Below, piece by piece: positions 10,397 through 22,740 of a stretch of 45,696 nt of DNA (its first letter is position 1; every line of letters starts with the position of its first letter). The notes under the pieces were generated by a model. The model ran no database searches. It had not been told where the DNA came from and saw nothing but the letters and a program-made list of their open reading frames with translations. Source of the stretch: Rhizomucor pusillus (taxonomy: Eukaryota; Mucoromycota; Mucoromycetes; Mucorales; Lichtheimiaceae). The translations under genes were made by a program, and so were the position numbers. Location of the stretch: contig FWWN02000350.1 in NCBI GenBank assembly GCA_900175165.2, forward strand, positions 365 to 46,060. Direction: 5' to 3'.

Positions 10397-13300
10397 TTAC
10401 TCCAGCTTTAATGGTTCTACCAGCGACATTTTGAGCTTCTGGCGCATACCATCTTCGTCTCCTTCAACGCGTATTTCTACTTTAACAGTATCAAACAATT
10501 TGATAGTAATATTATCTGCAACCAAGCTGTTGTGTTCTTCATTGTAGACAAACGGAGACGATCCATCCGGTGTAGCGCTAGTGTACACGATACTCTCGAT
10601 ACCATACCTGTAGTTTGTGTTAGAAAAAGGGCAATTAGCAAAGGACATGTTTTGTGACTTACTTTGGAGCCAATACAATGAATCCGTTTTTCAAGATTCG
10701 AATGACACGACCTTCTTCGACCTGAACCTTATTTCTGAAGAAAAGATGTGTGTACAATTCAACCGAGCTTCGGCCAGCCTGCTGAGCCATACGATGTCGA
10801 TGGTTGAGTACTTCGCAGAGTTCTTTCATTCTTGTCTTGTCAATAAGTTCCTGTCCATACACGGCATCGGGATCTATGCTGGCCTCCAGCAAACGATGGA
10901 CAATGACATCTTTGTGTGATTCGGGTTAGCAGACGGGGATTCTCTCGCAAAACTATCAATTTGTTTTACATACCAGAATATCGACGGATAGGAGATGTGA
11001 AATGTGTATATATCGGTGTCGCGAGACCGTAATGTCTGAACTCGGATTCAGGTTCTGTACCTGAGCAAAAATACTGTGCTTGCATCATACAGCGTGTTGT
11101 CAGGATACGCACAAGTTTATTGAAGTAAGGATCGCCTGGCATCTATTGCTCGAGATATCAGCATCCACTATTTGTCGGCGATTGCCTGGACTATTTAAGC
11201 TTACCACAGCCTTATCCAACGAGTCTGCGAGAGCCTTGGAGCTTTCGACGTTCAGCGTGATTCCAACCTCCAAAAGTGCTTTTCGCAGAGTGTCAAAGTT
11301 GTTGCTAGGCGGCGCACTGTGGTGTCGCAGCAACGCTGAACTGGGGAATTTGGAGTAGATCTTTTCTGCGACTGAGATATTGGCGAGTAACATGAATTCT
11401 TCTACAAGAGCATTGGTTTCTTTAAGTTCCTTCATTTCCACATCCACTGGATCCTGCGAGTCATTCTCGAGATTGAACCGGACTTCAGGGCTCGAAAGTG
11501 TCAGAGCGCCGCGATCAATGCGCTTTTTCCTCAGTTTTTTGGCGATAGAGTTTAGTACGCGAATACCATTCGTGATATCATCTTGCATGCGTCTATGAAT
11601 TTTTGCTTAGATCAGGTACCTAGCAGCGATCTCCAAGTCTTTCAGACTTACTCGTCATCAATTCTGTTCTGTGCTTCTTCGTAACTAAAAGAATGCTTTG
11701 AGCGTATAACACTCTTGGTGAAATCGACATTGACAATTTCTGCATCAGGTGTAATTTCCTACATAACATTGTTAGGAAGGAATCCACCATTTCTATAAAT
11801 ATGCCGTGATACATACCCAAATACAAGAGAAGGCAAGACGTTCGACGTTGGATCGTAATGAACAGAGATCTAACACCGACTTAGATATCACATATGACAT
11901 ACTGACTCGTAATCATGACTTACTGGTGCCCAGCAATGCGGGAAGCATATCAATACGCTTATCAACAAGGTAAACAGTTGTGCCTCTCTTTGCAGCCTCT
12001 TCATCCATTGCCATGCCAGGCTTAACAAAATATGTAACATCCGCAATATCTAAAAAGCTGAATGTAAATACGATGCGAGATCTAGTTTCAAGTTGCAACA
12101 GAGACTTACGAACACCAACTTCGTAGTTGCCATTATCCAGTGCTCTGACATGGAGAGCATCGTCGATATCCGTACATCCTAGACCAAACGTCAAATGCAC
12201 ATACATTTGAGCGAATCAATCTTGATACATACCAGGAGGATCGATGCTGCATACATTGAGATGCCGCAAATCTCTTCTCTTTTCTTGAGTCAGATGCTTT
12301 TCTGTAACAACCCACTGATCTCCTTCCGAAGGCAAATCGTCCAAAATACGTTTCGAGAATTCTTGATAAGGCACGTCGTGTTCTAGCAGTAGCACTTCTG
12401 TCTCCGTTTCCTTGTCTCCAGAAGCACCCAATGTCTTTACAAAGTGACCAAGTGGATGTCTAAAAGAAGATGTTATTTTTTTCCCACATGAAATCCTGCT
12501 CCCATTCATGGACTTGCATTGAATGAACTGGCCAGCCGTCGATCGAGACGACGACGCGGTTTCCAAGTAGGCTGTGTGCTTGTGTAGTTCTGATCTTAAT
12601 AGCTGGTATTCTCCTGTCCAATGCACGGAATAATACATTCTCTGCAGCTGTTGATCCGGATTTGGAGTGCACAGATTTTTTGACAATAAAACCGCAGTAC
12701 CTAATAATATACAATGTAAACAATCAAAAGGCGTGGTCGTTTGCCATGGGATAATACGTACGGTCGCCAACGTTTCCTGATAATACCCACAACTTTGCCT
12801 GTGGGCTCTCCGTCTCCCTCAGCGTTCTCGTTTGCGTCCTTGTCCATTACATAGTCCATTTCCTCTTCACCGTGCATCTTTTCCTCATCCTCTTCTTCCT
12901 CAACGGCAATTGATGTTGCTTTCTTCCACTGTTCACGAGGAAGAAGCTGTACAGCAACGGTATCTCCATGGATACTTCGATTCATATTTTTCCTTCCAAG
13001 GATATAAATGGTCTTTTGTTCTCCATCTACCTCACCCACGATAGTTGCCTGCAATCAATGCATATTGAGCATCTCGTTTCCATCAACATATGAGTGGAAT
13101 ATTACCTCCAGCACGTTGTGCTGACTGACGCTTAGGGATCCTTGGATGTAAGTGCCTTTCTTGATACCGTTAAGGATCACAGGTTGAGACAAATGCTGCG
13201 ACGGAGATTGGAAAGTTAACATTGATTTCACAATGATTTGTTATATGTAACATTACCTCATCATATACGATCTTATCCTTGTCTGTATTAATATCCTTCG

Positions 13301-14171
13301 GTGCAGCCAGCATATCCAGTAACTCAGGAACATCTTTGATTCCTTCTACGTAGTCTCGAACTAGAAACATGAGCAATATTAATAAATATTATATGATCAT
13401 TTTGTATCCTCATTGGAAACTCACTGGATATGCTCTTTATACCCGTCGCAGCAGCCTTTTCGCGATTAGCACGATCGTCGCTTAGCATTACAACATGGAT
13501 GCCTTTGCTCTTCAAATGATCGGTATACCACTTTGCTGCAACTCGGATAGCTGGATATTTTCAACATTAATACAATATCCATATTTAATTTGCCATCAAT
13601 GGTTGTACCTCTGTCATTTCTATCATTTGGTGACTCGTCTTTTAACTTTTCGACAAAAGTCTCTCTAATAATATATCATTGTAAGACTTTTCTGCTATGG
13701 CAAACCGAGGATATGATCATCCTACCGATGATGTTCATTCGCAAACATATAAAATCGCTTATTCTTGTCGGCTAAAATCGAGTTTATACGGTTGTAAATA
13801 GGGAAACTCAAATGTCGAAGCTCTTGTCTAACGGTTTGCAGGACGACAACATCTTTGATTGCTGGGTGTTCCAGGATATCAAGCTATTTTCGAGCACGAT
13901 AGCTTGTTAGATCGATTGTAGCCTTCGAGGTGGCCCCGCAATGCTGCCGTACCTGGTTGATAAAGACGTTTGTGTCGGGTATGATGTAGTGGCGCTGGCT
14001 AATGGTAGAAGTGCTTCGGGGCTGATCCGACAAGACTGGCGGTTCGAAATTTTGACAGGTAGTGCATGCGATCGAGGAGCATGAAATATCGTCACGTAGG
14101 TAGTGTTCCTTAACTACTTTGACAACGTTACCCTTGCGGGTACGTTTCATTATCGCCTTCGATCGCAGCAT
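10397..14171 (-). CDS. DIS3: Dis3/Rrp44, catalytic subunit of the RNA exosome
   Basis: Dis3 is the 3'-5' exonuclease and endonuclease of the nuclear and cytoplasmic exosome. More than a dozen short exons run from the ATG at 14171 ([15 protein letters not shown]) to the stop at 10397; I did not verify every junction. In order: a PIN-domain CR3-like start with [13 protein letters not shown] wording and Cys residues, the PIN endonuclease core ([33 protein letters not shown]), cold-shock domains (about 13130-12470), the RNB catalytic domain (SIDPPG joined to CTDIDDALH, then HIADVTYFV), and an S1 domain ending at VEPLKLE. The PIN acidic residues and the RNB Asp cluster are all present, so both nuclease activities should be intact. 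An acidic Glu/Asp loop (about 12830-12900) sits in the cold-shock region. A TTG-initiated extension upstream is possible but unlikely. Confidence 0.95.
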
Positions 14172-14925
14172 AACGATTAACGATCGGGTCGACAAGTGGC
14201 TTCACCCAAATTTTGTAACACGGTTGAAATACGTTTCAGGCTCAGAATCCGCATGAGCTGGCTGCCATGGCAGCAGACGCATCGTTCCCTTCGTCTATTA
14301 TATTCGTCCTTATACACCGCAGCGAGCTAATAGGGACTATTGCAATTTAAATGATAGTTTTGCGAAGCTAGCTTTTGACTTCGCCTTCCAAGAGAAAATT
14401 ATATACATAGCTTACAGCAATCTCAATATATATCGGTAAAGAGTCGTGCAAGCTTTTAGCTGTCACCGTCAGATTTGGAGAGATGCAAAGTTAGAAGTTA
14501 TCTGTTGATATATCTTAGTTCTTAAATATGTGTTGTCTCTATGCGCAGCAGACGGCTTGTGCATGTCAAACACATTTGTGGCAATGTGTCTGCTGCCTCT
14601 TCTCATGCAATAGGATTTTGCTGCTATTAAATATGAGTGTTTACACAGCACATGCACCTCTGATAGAGTTTTGAGTTGTTATTCATTCAATTGTATAGTT
14701 AGAATGCATATAGAGATCAAATTAAGTAGGCAACGAAATAGGATGATCAATTTTCCAATGACGGTCAGCCATTCATGTTTCACAGATGCCTGAAGCGGCG
14801 ACTCCGAGCACCAGCAACAACAGCAGAGAGAGGCAGAAACAACGGCTTCCGACGACGCCGGTGCTTCGCTGTTTTTTTCAGGTCGTTTTCTTTCCCGTAT
14901 TCTGTCTACATTCCCCTCGTCGGCC
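14172..14925. other. Divergent intergenic region between DIS3 and the Itc1-like gene
   Basis: These 754 bases lie between two divergently transcribed housekeeping genes and so should contain both promoters. Short open frames on either strand show no recognisable product. No RNA gene or repeat stands out. Confidence 0.5.
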
Positions 14926-17900
14926 ATGCCTTTACTGAACAACAGACGAATACCTTTGACGGCTCCTCCTCCTTACGACCCGAGACGGAAACGGAAAGAA
15001 GTGTGGTACTTACGGTTCACGAATGAAATATTCACCACGTATGAGTATCCTTTTTTTCTACGTTGTCCAATGTCCACTGTCACTTTGCAATGCGTGTGTG
15101 GACATCAGCGTCTGCATGCATCGTTTCTGGCTTCAGACACGTTGCTCTGAATGTTGCACCTGGCATTTGTCGACCTCGTGTACTTCCAGAGTTTCGAACG
15201 ACCCAGGGCATGCTGCAATGCTATATATTTTCTACACAAATGCTTCAATATCTGTCCTTAACTATCACTGCTGCTGTTAAATAGGGAGTATATCAATAGA
15301 TTGATGCTGTACCACCAACCGATCTGGACATGCGAGGCAACAGGACGCGGTAATTTGACGTACGAGCAAGCGTTGGAAAGTGAAGGTCGCGATGAACGCA
15401 ACCGAGCCGAGTTCCGATTTTGCGAAACATTGAGGAGACGTATTTTACATCGTATTTTGTTTCGTACGTATTCAATTGTTGCATTGGATGGGTCTTTTGC
15501 TTATTCTTTTACCTTGCAGAAACGGTCCGCTTGGAGCCCTTGGTGGAGGATATTTATGGATATTTCAAGTTTAACTATGCACCCGGCGAAGTAGTCCATT
15601 GCACCCTGGGCGATGCGACGTGGGTTTAAGATGCTGTTTAAAGTTTAATGTTACTGTTGATGCGAATTGGATTATATTCATTAGATATCTGGCGAAAATC
15701 CTCGAGATTATACCAGGGCACGACAATGGCATGTACAGGCACGCAAACGGAAACAGTCGCATCAATAGATTAGTCGATTTTAGGCCCTCGGATATGAGTA
15801 CGACGTCAGAAGATGGCGAAACAGAGTCTGAAACGGAGGATGTTCCGCGGCAGCCCAACGGACGACTTCGGTTTCCGGACGCTTTTCTCCACCCAGCGCC
15901 GGCAACATTTGGATCACAACCAAATCAGCAAGACTCCAACGTGCCAAAGATGGAAAACTCTGCTGCCATCAGCAACGACGTGACCGCGGATAGTCTTGCG
16001 TATCAAGGATTTCGATACAAAGTCCAGTTGATTAACGAGTACGAAATGCCAATTGAGCACTGTGTCCGGATCGTGGAATTTTCAGAAATAAGGTTCGATC
16101 ATCAAACTGTTTTCGAGGTATAGGCAAGGAATTTAACTTGCCACTTCATAGGAGAGACAAGCGTACGTTCTGCAGACATACCATCCAAAGATTGATTCGG
16201 GAATGTGCATACAGAGATAGCTACGTGGCTGCACCGTGGATCATAAAGGTGAAGAAGGACACGGATCATATATGTTTTCATGCTGTCGGTCACTGACAAC
16301 TCAGAAAAAAGCCAAACGTTGCACGGCAGTATGGCATAGATACGACGCTACCAGCACATTTGCAAGAAGCGCAGGATTTGGCGTATGCAAAGTTAGTACG
16401 AAAGCGCAAAGCTCCCGGCAGATTCGCGGACGACAAGGATGCTGAAAAGAGGGCTCGGAGAGAGGAGACACTTATCAACCGCGCAAAACTCAAAGAAGAG
16501 AAAGAACGTCAACGTGAAGAACGACGCAGACAAGCAGCTGTCAAATATCCCATGGAAGATTTGGATCTTCCAATCTATCGAAAAGATCCCAACATGAACT
16601 GGGCATTGATTGACATGTCACCAGATATTTACATCGGCCCGTATGCCATCCCTTACCCGAGTGGTGGACGCACACCCCGACCGGTACCACAAAAGAACGA
16701 AAACATACCCAGCGAGCTCTTTGAAGACTTTATTTCTGTGTGGAGTTTCTTGTCAGTATTTTCTGAGCCGCTTGGACTGTTAGCGTTCAGCATCGACGAA
16801 TTTGAACGCGCGCTGTGCCAAATTCCTCAGCAAGGAAAATCTACGATTTTGGTCGAGAGCAACGCCTGTTTGTTGAACGTTATTATTCGAGAACGAAAAG
16901 ACGACACAGTCAGTGAAATCGCAAGTGGATCAGCTATGGAGGAATATGTGGATGCACTAGAGGAAGAAGAGGAGGAGGAGGAAGAAACGGATGAAGAAAA
17001 GGAACAAGAGCGCCCAAAACTAGAAAAGAAACACGAACGTGGATGGCGTAGTCCCGAGCAGCTGCGATTAACGAAAGGCTGGGATAACAAGGAAATCAGA
17101 TCATCAGATCGGAAAGGCTGGGAGACTGTGCTTATAGGCTGCCTCAACGACATCGCTACCCCAGAACTTGTGCCTGAAATTGACGATATCCTCTCTCACC
17201 TCGTTCCTCGTGACGGATCTACGGTTGCTGAGCGTGAGCGCCGGTACCCGACCCTCAGCATGAAACAGAAACTCGACATTCTGAACTTCCTTGTTCAAGC
17301 AGTTAATGAGTCAATGCTGATCAAGTACGTCCTGATATTATTTTTATAATTACCGTCCGATTTAATTTGTGGCTAACTGGACTGTTGCAGGGATTACATG
17401 GAAGAATGTCAGGAACAGCTTACTGAATTCAGGCGGCAAAGAGTTGACTTGAACAAGGAAGGAAAGAGTCTGTGAGTAATTCTCTTGCCAACCCAGTGCT
17501 ATGTCCTAGATGAGATTAAATGCTATCTATCTAGAGCTGCTCGGCGCGCCGAGTTGGAACGCAAGGATCGTGAAGAAAAGGAAGAAAAAGAGGGCTCAGA
17601 AGACGAAGAGGATGGATCTGGAAGTGGCGATGAAGATAATTCAGAAGAATCTGAAGTTGAAGAGGCATCTTCAAACTCGGAGGATAGTGATTCGTAAGTA
17701 TAACGGGAACAAGGGTAACATCGTGTACACTGAGTAACGTCGAAGCATGTCTAGATCTGTACGAGGTTTAAAGGCTCATGATAGACGGCACAGATCTCGG
17801 CAAGAGAAGCTCAGATTAAAGCAGCAGAAGCGCAAGGAAGCAGAAGCTCTGCAAAGAAAACTGTATCAAAAGCAAAGAGAAGCTGCAAAGGCACGCAATC

Positions 17901-18719
17901 AAGAACTGAGACAGAAAGCAGAGGAGCGTAGAAAACTCGAAGAGGAGGAAAAGGCGTTGCGTAAAAAGGTTTGTGCAGCGTAAGTTCTCCGGCCTAGCTA
18001 TCATGCTTATGAGTCTTGGTTTAGGAGGAACAATTGGAGAGAGACATGAAGAAATACATGACCCTGCGTGTCAAGCCGTTGGGTCGAGACCGATTCTACA
18101 ATCGCTACATATACCTTGATAACATTGGCACTGCTGACACCTACGGCACAGGTCGATTATATATCCAAAGTCCCAGCGAGATCGATATCCAAATATTACG
18201 GGAGCGAGATCGTGCGCCAGACTTGCCAGAACAGGCGTGGGGACGCGGAGGCGGTCGATGGTTCATATTGGATCTCATGAAACACCACGGTTTTGATGAA
18301 GAGCAGATACAGTGGCTGGATGAGCGGTTACAGCGGCCCGCGGACGACCGAGGGAATAAGAACGATAGAAGCTGGTGGAGAGCATACTCTGACCCAGAAG
18401 ACGTAAGACATTCTTATTCACACTTGAAAAAAATCGCGCAGCATCGATTCTTACTTTATCATCTAGATACACGCATTGCTGTCATGGTTGAACCCGAAAG
18501 GAGTTCGAGAGAATAAGCTCAAAAACGAAATTACAAAACGCCTAAATCATATTTTTGAATCTATGCGAAAACGAGAACAGGTAAGTTTTCCCTCAATCAA
18601 TGGGACGCGATGCATCCATAGTCCTTACTCAACTCCTTTCGTGGCAAAATCAGGCATCATCTAAACCCGAGCCGACACCGAAGCGCGGCACCAGATCACG
18701 CTCAAGTTTGAGCACTTAG
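14926..18719 (+). CDS. ITC1: Itc1/ACF1-like ISWI chromatin-remodelling subunit (WAC, DDT, WHIM domains)
   Basis: Itc1/ACF1 proteins pair with an ISWI ATPase to space nucleosomes. The N terminus (MPLLNNRRI, then WYLRFTNEIF, EEYINRLML, TYEQALESE) is a WAC DNA-binding domain. A basic coiled-coil region follows near 16360-16540 (KLKEEKERQREERRRQAA). The DDT domain is at about 16710-16830 (ELFEDFISVWSFLSVFSEPL), and WHIM modules come later (MKQKLDILNFLVQAV; PLGRDRFYNRYIYLDN; GRGGGRWFILD). Acidic runs are encoded near 16960-17000 and 17580-17690. There is no PHD finger or bromodomain at the C terminus, as in yeast Itc1 and unlike animal ACF1. The first intron is long for this genome (about 230 bases, 15054-15285). 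I place about ten exons; the join around 16090-16310 is the least certain. The stop lies 97 bases from the stop of the converging gene. Confidence 0.9.
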
Positions 18720-18816
18720 CAATCTCTCTATTTTTGTTGTTTTTTTCTTATCTTTTCATTGTCATGTACAACGACGTTTTAGCAATCCACTGAAAACAAT
18801 ACTATAAACCACACGT

Positions 18817-21800
18817 TTATTTTACTGTTTGTCGAACGTAGAAAAGATTATATCCAGCTCGACTCTGTAGAAAACGATTATTCAATACAAGCACTGTTTT
18901 CCTTTGTAACGTGATACTTACCACTACTTTGCTTTCATCGCACACAGACACTCGGGTGTCGTCAAAATAGTGCCATTCTCCACGGTATCCATTGTGAACA
19001 CATGCAGTGTCTATCGGACGAATTTGAGTAAAATTCTATCATTAATCGACGTTAAAGTGACTTACAGTGACCACCAGTCAGTGAACCATAATGGTTCTAA
19101 TGTGATAAAAAGAGTACTTAGTCAAAATGGGCAGAGGCTGCTGGCGAGATGGGGTGGTACTTACAGAAACGCCGTAGAGATCGTACTTGAGCACCGGGCG
19201 ATCAGTGCTATTCGGTGGAAACATTGAGTTTGGAAGATACGCTGCCAAATCAAGCCCTCTTTAAATTTCCGGTTAACAACATTAGCGAATCGTGAGCCGC
19301 GGTACTGTACTAACCTGACAGGATAGTTGACCAAAGTTTCCAGCTTATTGTGGAACGGACCATCGTACGAAAATCGCTTTAAATGAATAAGTAGAACATC
19401 GGGTAATCGAGATAATGTCAATTGCTTTTTTGACCGTCGGGGCACTTTGCAGCGTGGGCAGTTCCTTTACACATCTTGTTAGTGTATGTTTTTCTCCGCT
19501 GATTAAAAATTGGGCATACCAGGCATCATCGTTCTCTAAAACTTCCTCCTTGAAGAACCGGTCAAAGCATTGGTATAGTGTTACACTCGGTGGTGTATTT
19601 CCCTTGGCTGGAATGGGTAAAGAGAGTGACATGAAAACATTGTAAGTAGTGGATGTCTATATCTCGTCCCTGTGAGCATCGTGATCTACATATCTTGATT
19701 ACGCATGTCTCATACCTTGCCGCATGTCAAGCACGTTAATCGACTGCGGTATTGGCCCTGGAACAAGCTGACAATGATACTGGCATTACGTGCCAGATAT
19801 TTCTCCCAGGCGATAGCGCTTGCGTGCCAGTCTGGCAGTTTCTCAAACCGTTCTTCCTCCTCTGGATCTTCTGGATCCGGCGGCGGTCTTTTCACTACAC
19901 GGTTCACGTCCTCGTGCAAACCATCCATCAAAAACATTAGAAATTCCTGCGAGTCTTGCTGCTCACTTCCCGAGAATTGTGGAGCAAATCGAACCAGTGC
20001 CTCCCGGAACGTTGCTGGAGACAGGAAACTGCAGCTTTCCGTCCACATGGCTCGCAACAGCGCAGCGAAGCTTTCTGCAAGCACACCGCCAGTGCCTAGC
20101 GGATTGGTCTTGTTGATATCATGTTTGAATGTACCAGCTATACGCATTTATGTTAAGACGTAATCCCAATCTCAAGTCATAGATTTAACTTACAAATTAG
20201 ATAGCGTGCTAGAGGAATAGTGCCACTCAGACACTGGATAATAGAGCTCATAAAACAGGTGTTTCCAAGATTTTTGAGACCCATCGTGCCGATTGTGAAG
20301 CCGCCCATCTGCGACACAGAGCTATCTGACACCGGGGTATAACGGCTATCCACGACAGACTGGTGTGAAACTGTCAAGCTGGATGGCTTGAAAGGTAGAG
20401 GCGGTGCTGCTGTTTCGACAGGACCAGCAGAGGCCGGTCGTTGTGGAGCAACGACACCGTGAGGCGGTACGGCCGGGGGCGGTGGTGGTGGAGGTAATAG
20501 TCTCGTCGGTTTGGCAGGGATCGGCGGCTTGTCGTAAAGCTGGCTTTGCGTCCCGGTGAAGCCATGGAATGGGTTATCAATAAAGGTATTGCGCCTCTGG
20601 ATAGCAGAACCGCTTGCTGCAGGAGGACGTGTACTTGTTGAAGATGTATTCGGTTTAATATCTGGGTATTTGAACGTAGAAGAGGCGTCGCTCTCAGCTG
20701 CCGTTGATTCCACACTGCCAGTAAGTTTCTGCGGTGAAGGCATGCTGAGATTGGCGGTCGGGTAACTGGTATCCAACGGAGGACTTAAAGTATGATTAAA
20801 TATTCCTTGCAGAGGTGGTGTCTGACTTGTCCGACTCATTGACTGCAGAGCGCCGTCATCCCTCTTGTGATTGAACTAGACATGAAACGTACACGTGTGA
20901 GACATATATATACACTCTTTCCACGACCATGCTAGCTAACTTACATAATCATACACCGTATGATGGACGGTGACTGGCTCGTAATCGTTTCGTGCTGCTC
21001 CAGGACCTTTTCCAACAAGATCTTTGAGCCAGACGAGTGGAGGGCGATGTCCTTCTTTTGTCTTTTTTCCACTCTCATCCTTTTTGCCAGAAATTGGCCC
21101 TGCATTTTGTTTCGCGCGATAAATGCCTTTCTCCTTGGCAACACTCTCCCAAGCATCAAAACCTCCAGCCAAAAGCATCGGCATCCTTGGCAAATATTTG
21201 CGAAATTCCAGTTCATAAATAGCGGCATGCAAGTTCTTGAGAGGTTCATTGGCATTCTCGACCTTTTGCGAGTCTTGATCGTAATACACAACGAGATCGA
21301 ACTTGTCGCGCTCAGCGAAAAGAAACTGTTCCACTTCTGGGTTCATCACCAGTGATTCTTGGATTTTCATAGATGTAACACTGAAAATTTTATAAGAAAC
21401 AATACCTTAAACAGAGATTAATGGATCAAACATACTCCCTGCGCAGCACCAAAGGTTCAATTTGGCAAATCCACCTGTGCCGTATACAGCCGTAATCATG
21501 CATTGCTCTGGGTCGTACGTCTAGCAGCAAAATACTCGGTTGATTTTCCCTCTTTGTGATCCATCGCATAAGCGTGGCTGGATCAATGGATGGCGTAGAC
21601 GGAAACGCATTGTTTGTCCGTGGAGGCAGCACGACGAGAGGTTTTGGAGAATTGTTCTGTTGCAACGAAGACGGTGTAGGAAGTGTCTGGGGTACAGGAA
21701 ATGTAATGCGCGATTTTTGCTCGTTGTCTTTCACAGGCGGTGTAGAGGGCGGTGGCATGTTTGAAGTTACTGGAGGACGCGGAGGTGGCGGTAACGGTAC

Positions 21801-22548
21801 GTTAGAGCGATGTGAGGATGGAGGTGTTACTGGTTGTGATGGTCTTCTTGCTTGCGGTGCGTGCATAGGAACAGGCGGTAAATCATCCAAAGATAGATTT
21901 TCCAGAGCGCTGTATTTGTTACTTTCATGCACAGGTGGTTCCGGGCTCACGCCCGAAACAGGTGGGTATTTCTGCATGACTTCGTCGAGTTCATCAGATG
22001 CGGCTGCTTCTCCTCCGTAACGTTTCTCTAATGTTCCGCCAATAGTCTCCAAGGCACCAAGGATCTCGTCGTTGGCACGCTATCGTTATTAAGTTAGATA
22101 ACCTCGCATTGCGTATGTGGATAGTGGTTCATTATTTACATTTTTCAGATTAATATATAGTGGATCTCGGCGTACTTCATTGTAATGTGCGTGGCCAGGT
22201 AAAAGCTCGAGTATAATACTATTCCGTGATACGGTTCGAGTCCACGTCCATTCGCCAAGCCCTCCCGATCGTTGCGTACCTGCAGCCTCTAAAGTAATAA
22301 ACATAGGCCATATCTAGCTCGTCGTTACTCATTGCCCAGTCGCCCTAGTAAGAGTAAGCATTATTCCCTGTCTCGCGGCAAATGGTGCTTCCGTGCCTCA
22401 CCTGCCCGTAAAGTCTACTAGCGGATTGCAGCCACCTCCGGACAGCATATTTGTTTGCTTCTGTTTGATCAACGGTGGCGCGTTTCTGTAGCTCGGCAAT
22501 GTAGTTTGCCGAAGATCTTGTCCCATTTGTAGAAGCATAGCGTGGCAT
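18817..22548 (-). CDS. USP8/Doa4-like ubiquitin carboxyl-terminal hydrolase (USP8-dimer, rhodanese, USP domains)
   Basis: The protein starts at 22548 (MPRYASTNG). An MIT/USP8-dimerisation helical domain comes first (LQKRATVDQTEANKYAV; NDELDMAYVYYFR; IILELLPGHAHY). It is followed by a Pro-rich linker and a rhodanese-like domain (RENQPSILLLDVRPR; LLAGGFDAWESV). A second long disordered linker has poly-Pro (about 20460-20490) before the USP domain. The catalytic elements are intact: Cys box GLKNLGNTCFMSSIIQCLS, the QQDSQEFLMFLMDGL element, zinc-knuckle Cys pairs (CLTCGK, CPRCK), and the His box GSLTGGHYTAC followed by WHYFDD. The last exon ends NLFYVRQTVK. This is the USP8/Doa4 order; those enzymes remove ubiquitin from cargo at endosomes with ESCRT-III. 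The rhodanese domain looks non-catalytic. The exon that begins at 22548 is supported by an in-phase junction into the next. Confidence 0.92.
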
Positions 22549-22684
22549 TGCAAAAAGACGGCTGCTGCAGAAAGTGGATAGATCGGCGGGGCCTTGGCAC
22601 CCTTGGGTGGCGGAATGCCATCCGTCCGCCTGGTTACACAAACTTTTGTCTGGCTTGCTTAATCTTTTTCCGCAGCATAATTCT

Positions 22685-22707
22685 CCCCCCCCTCTCTCTC
22701 TCTCTCT
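22685..22707 (+). repeat. C8 plus CT microsatellite in the USP/MAG1 divergent promoter
   Basis: A run of C residues followed by alternating CT lies about 35-55 bases before the glycosylase ATG at 22741. CT-rich tracts are common just before fungal start codons. It may also be polymorphic. Confidence 0.7.
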
Positions 22708-22740
22708 TTTCTTTTATTGATCTCGATAGATCTCGTCCCA

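Noticed and set aside
10102..14195. Non-ATG (TTG) starts preceding the La and Dis3 ATG codons
   Set aside because: Nuclear fungal genes start at ATG almost always, and the first ATG in each case gives the conserved N terminus.
22170..22260. Perfect B-box GGTTCGAGTCC on the plus strand
   Set aside because: The T stem does not pair (two mismatches of five) and no A box sits at the right distance. The site lies within an intron and exon of the USP gene on the other strand.
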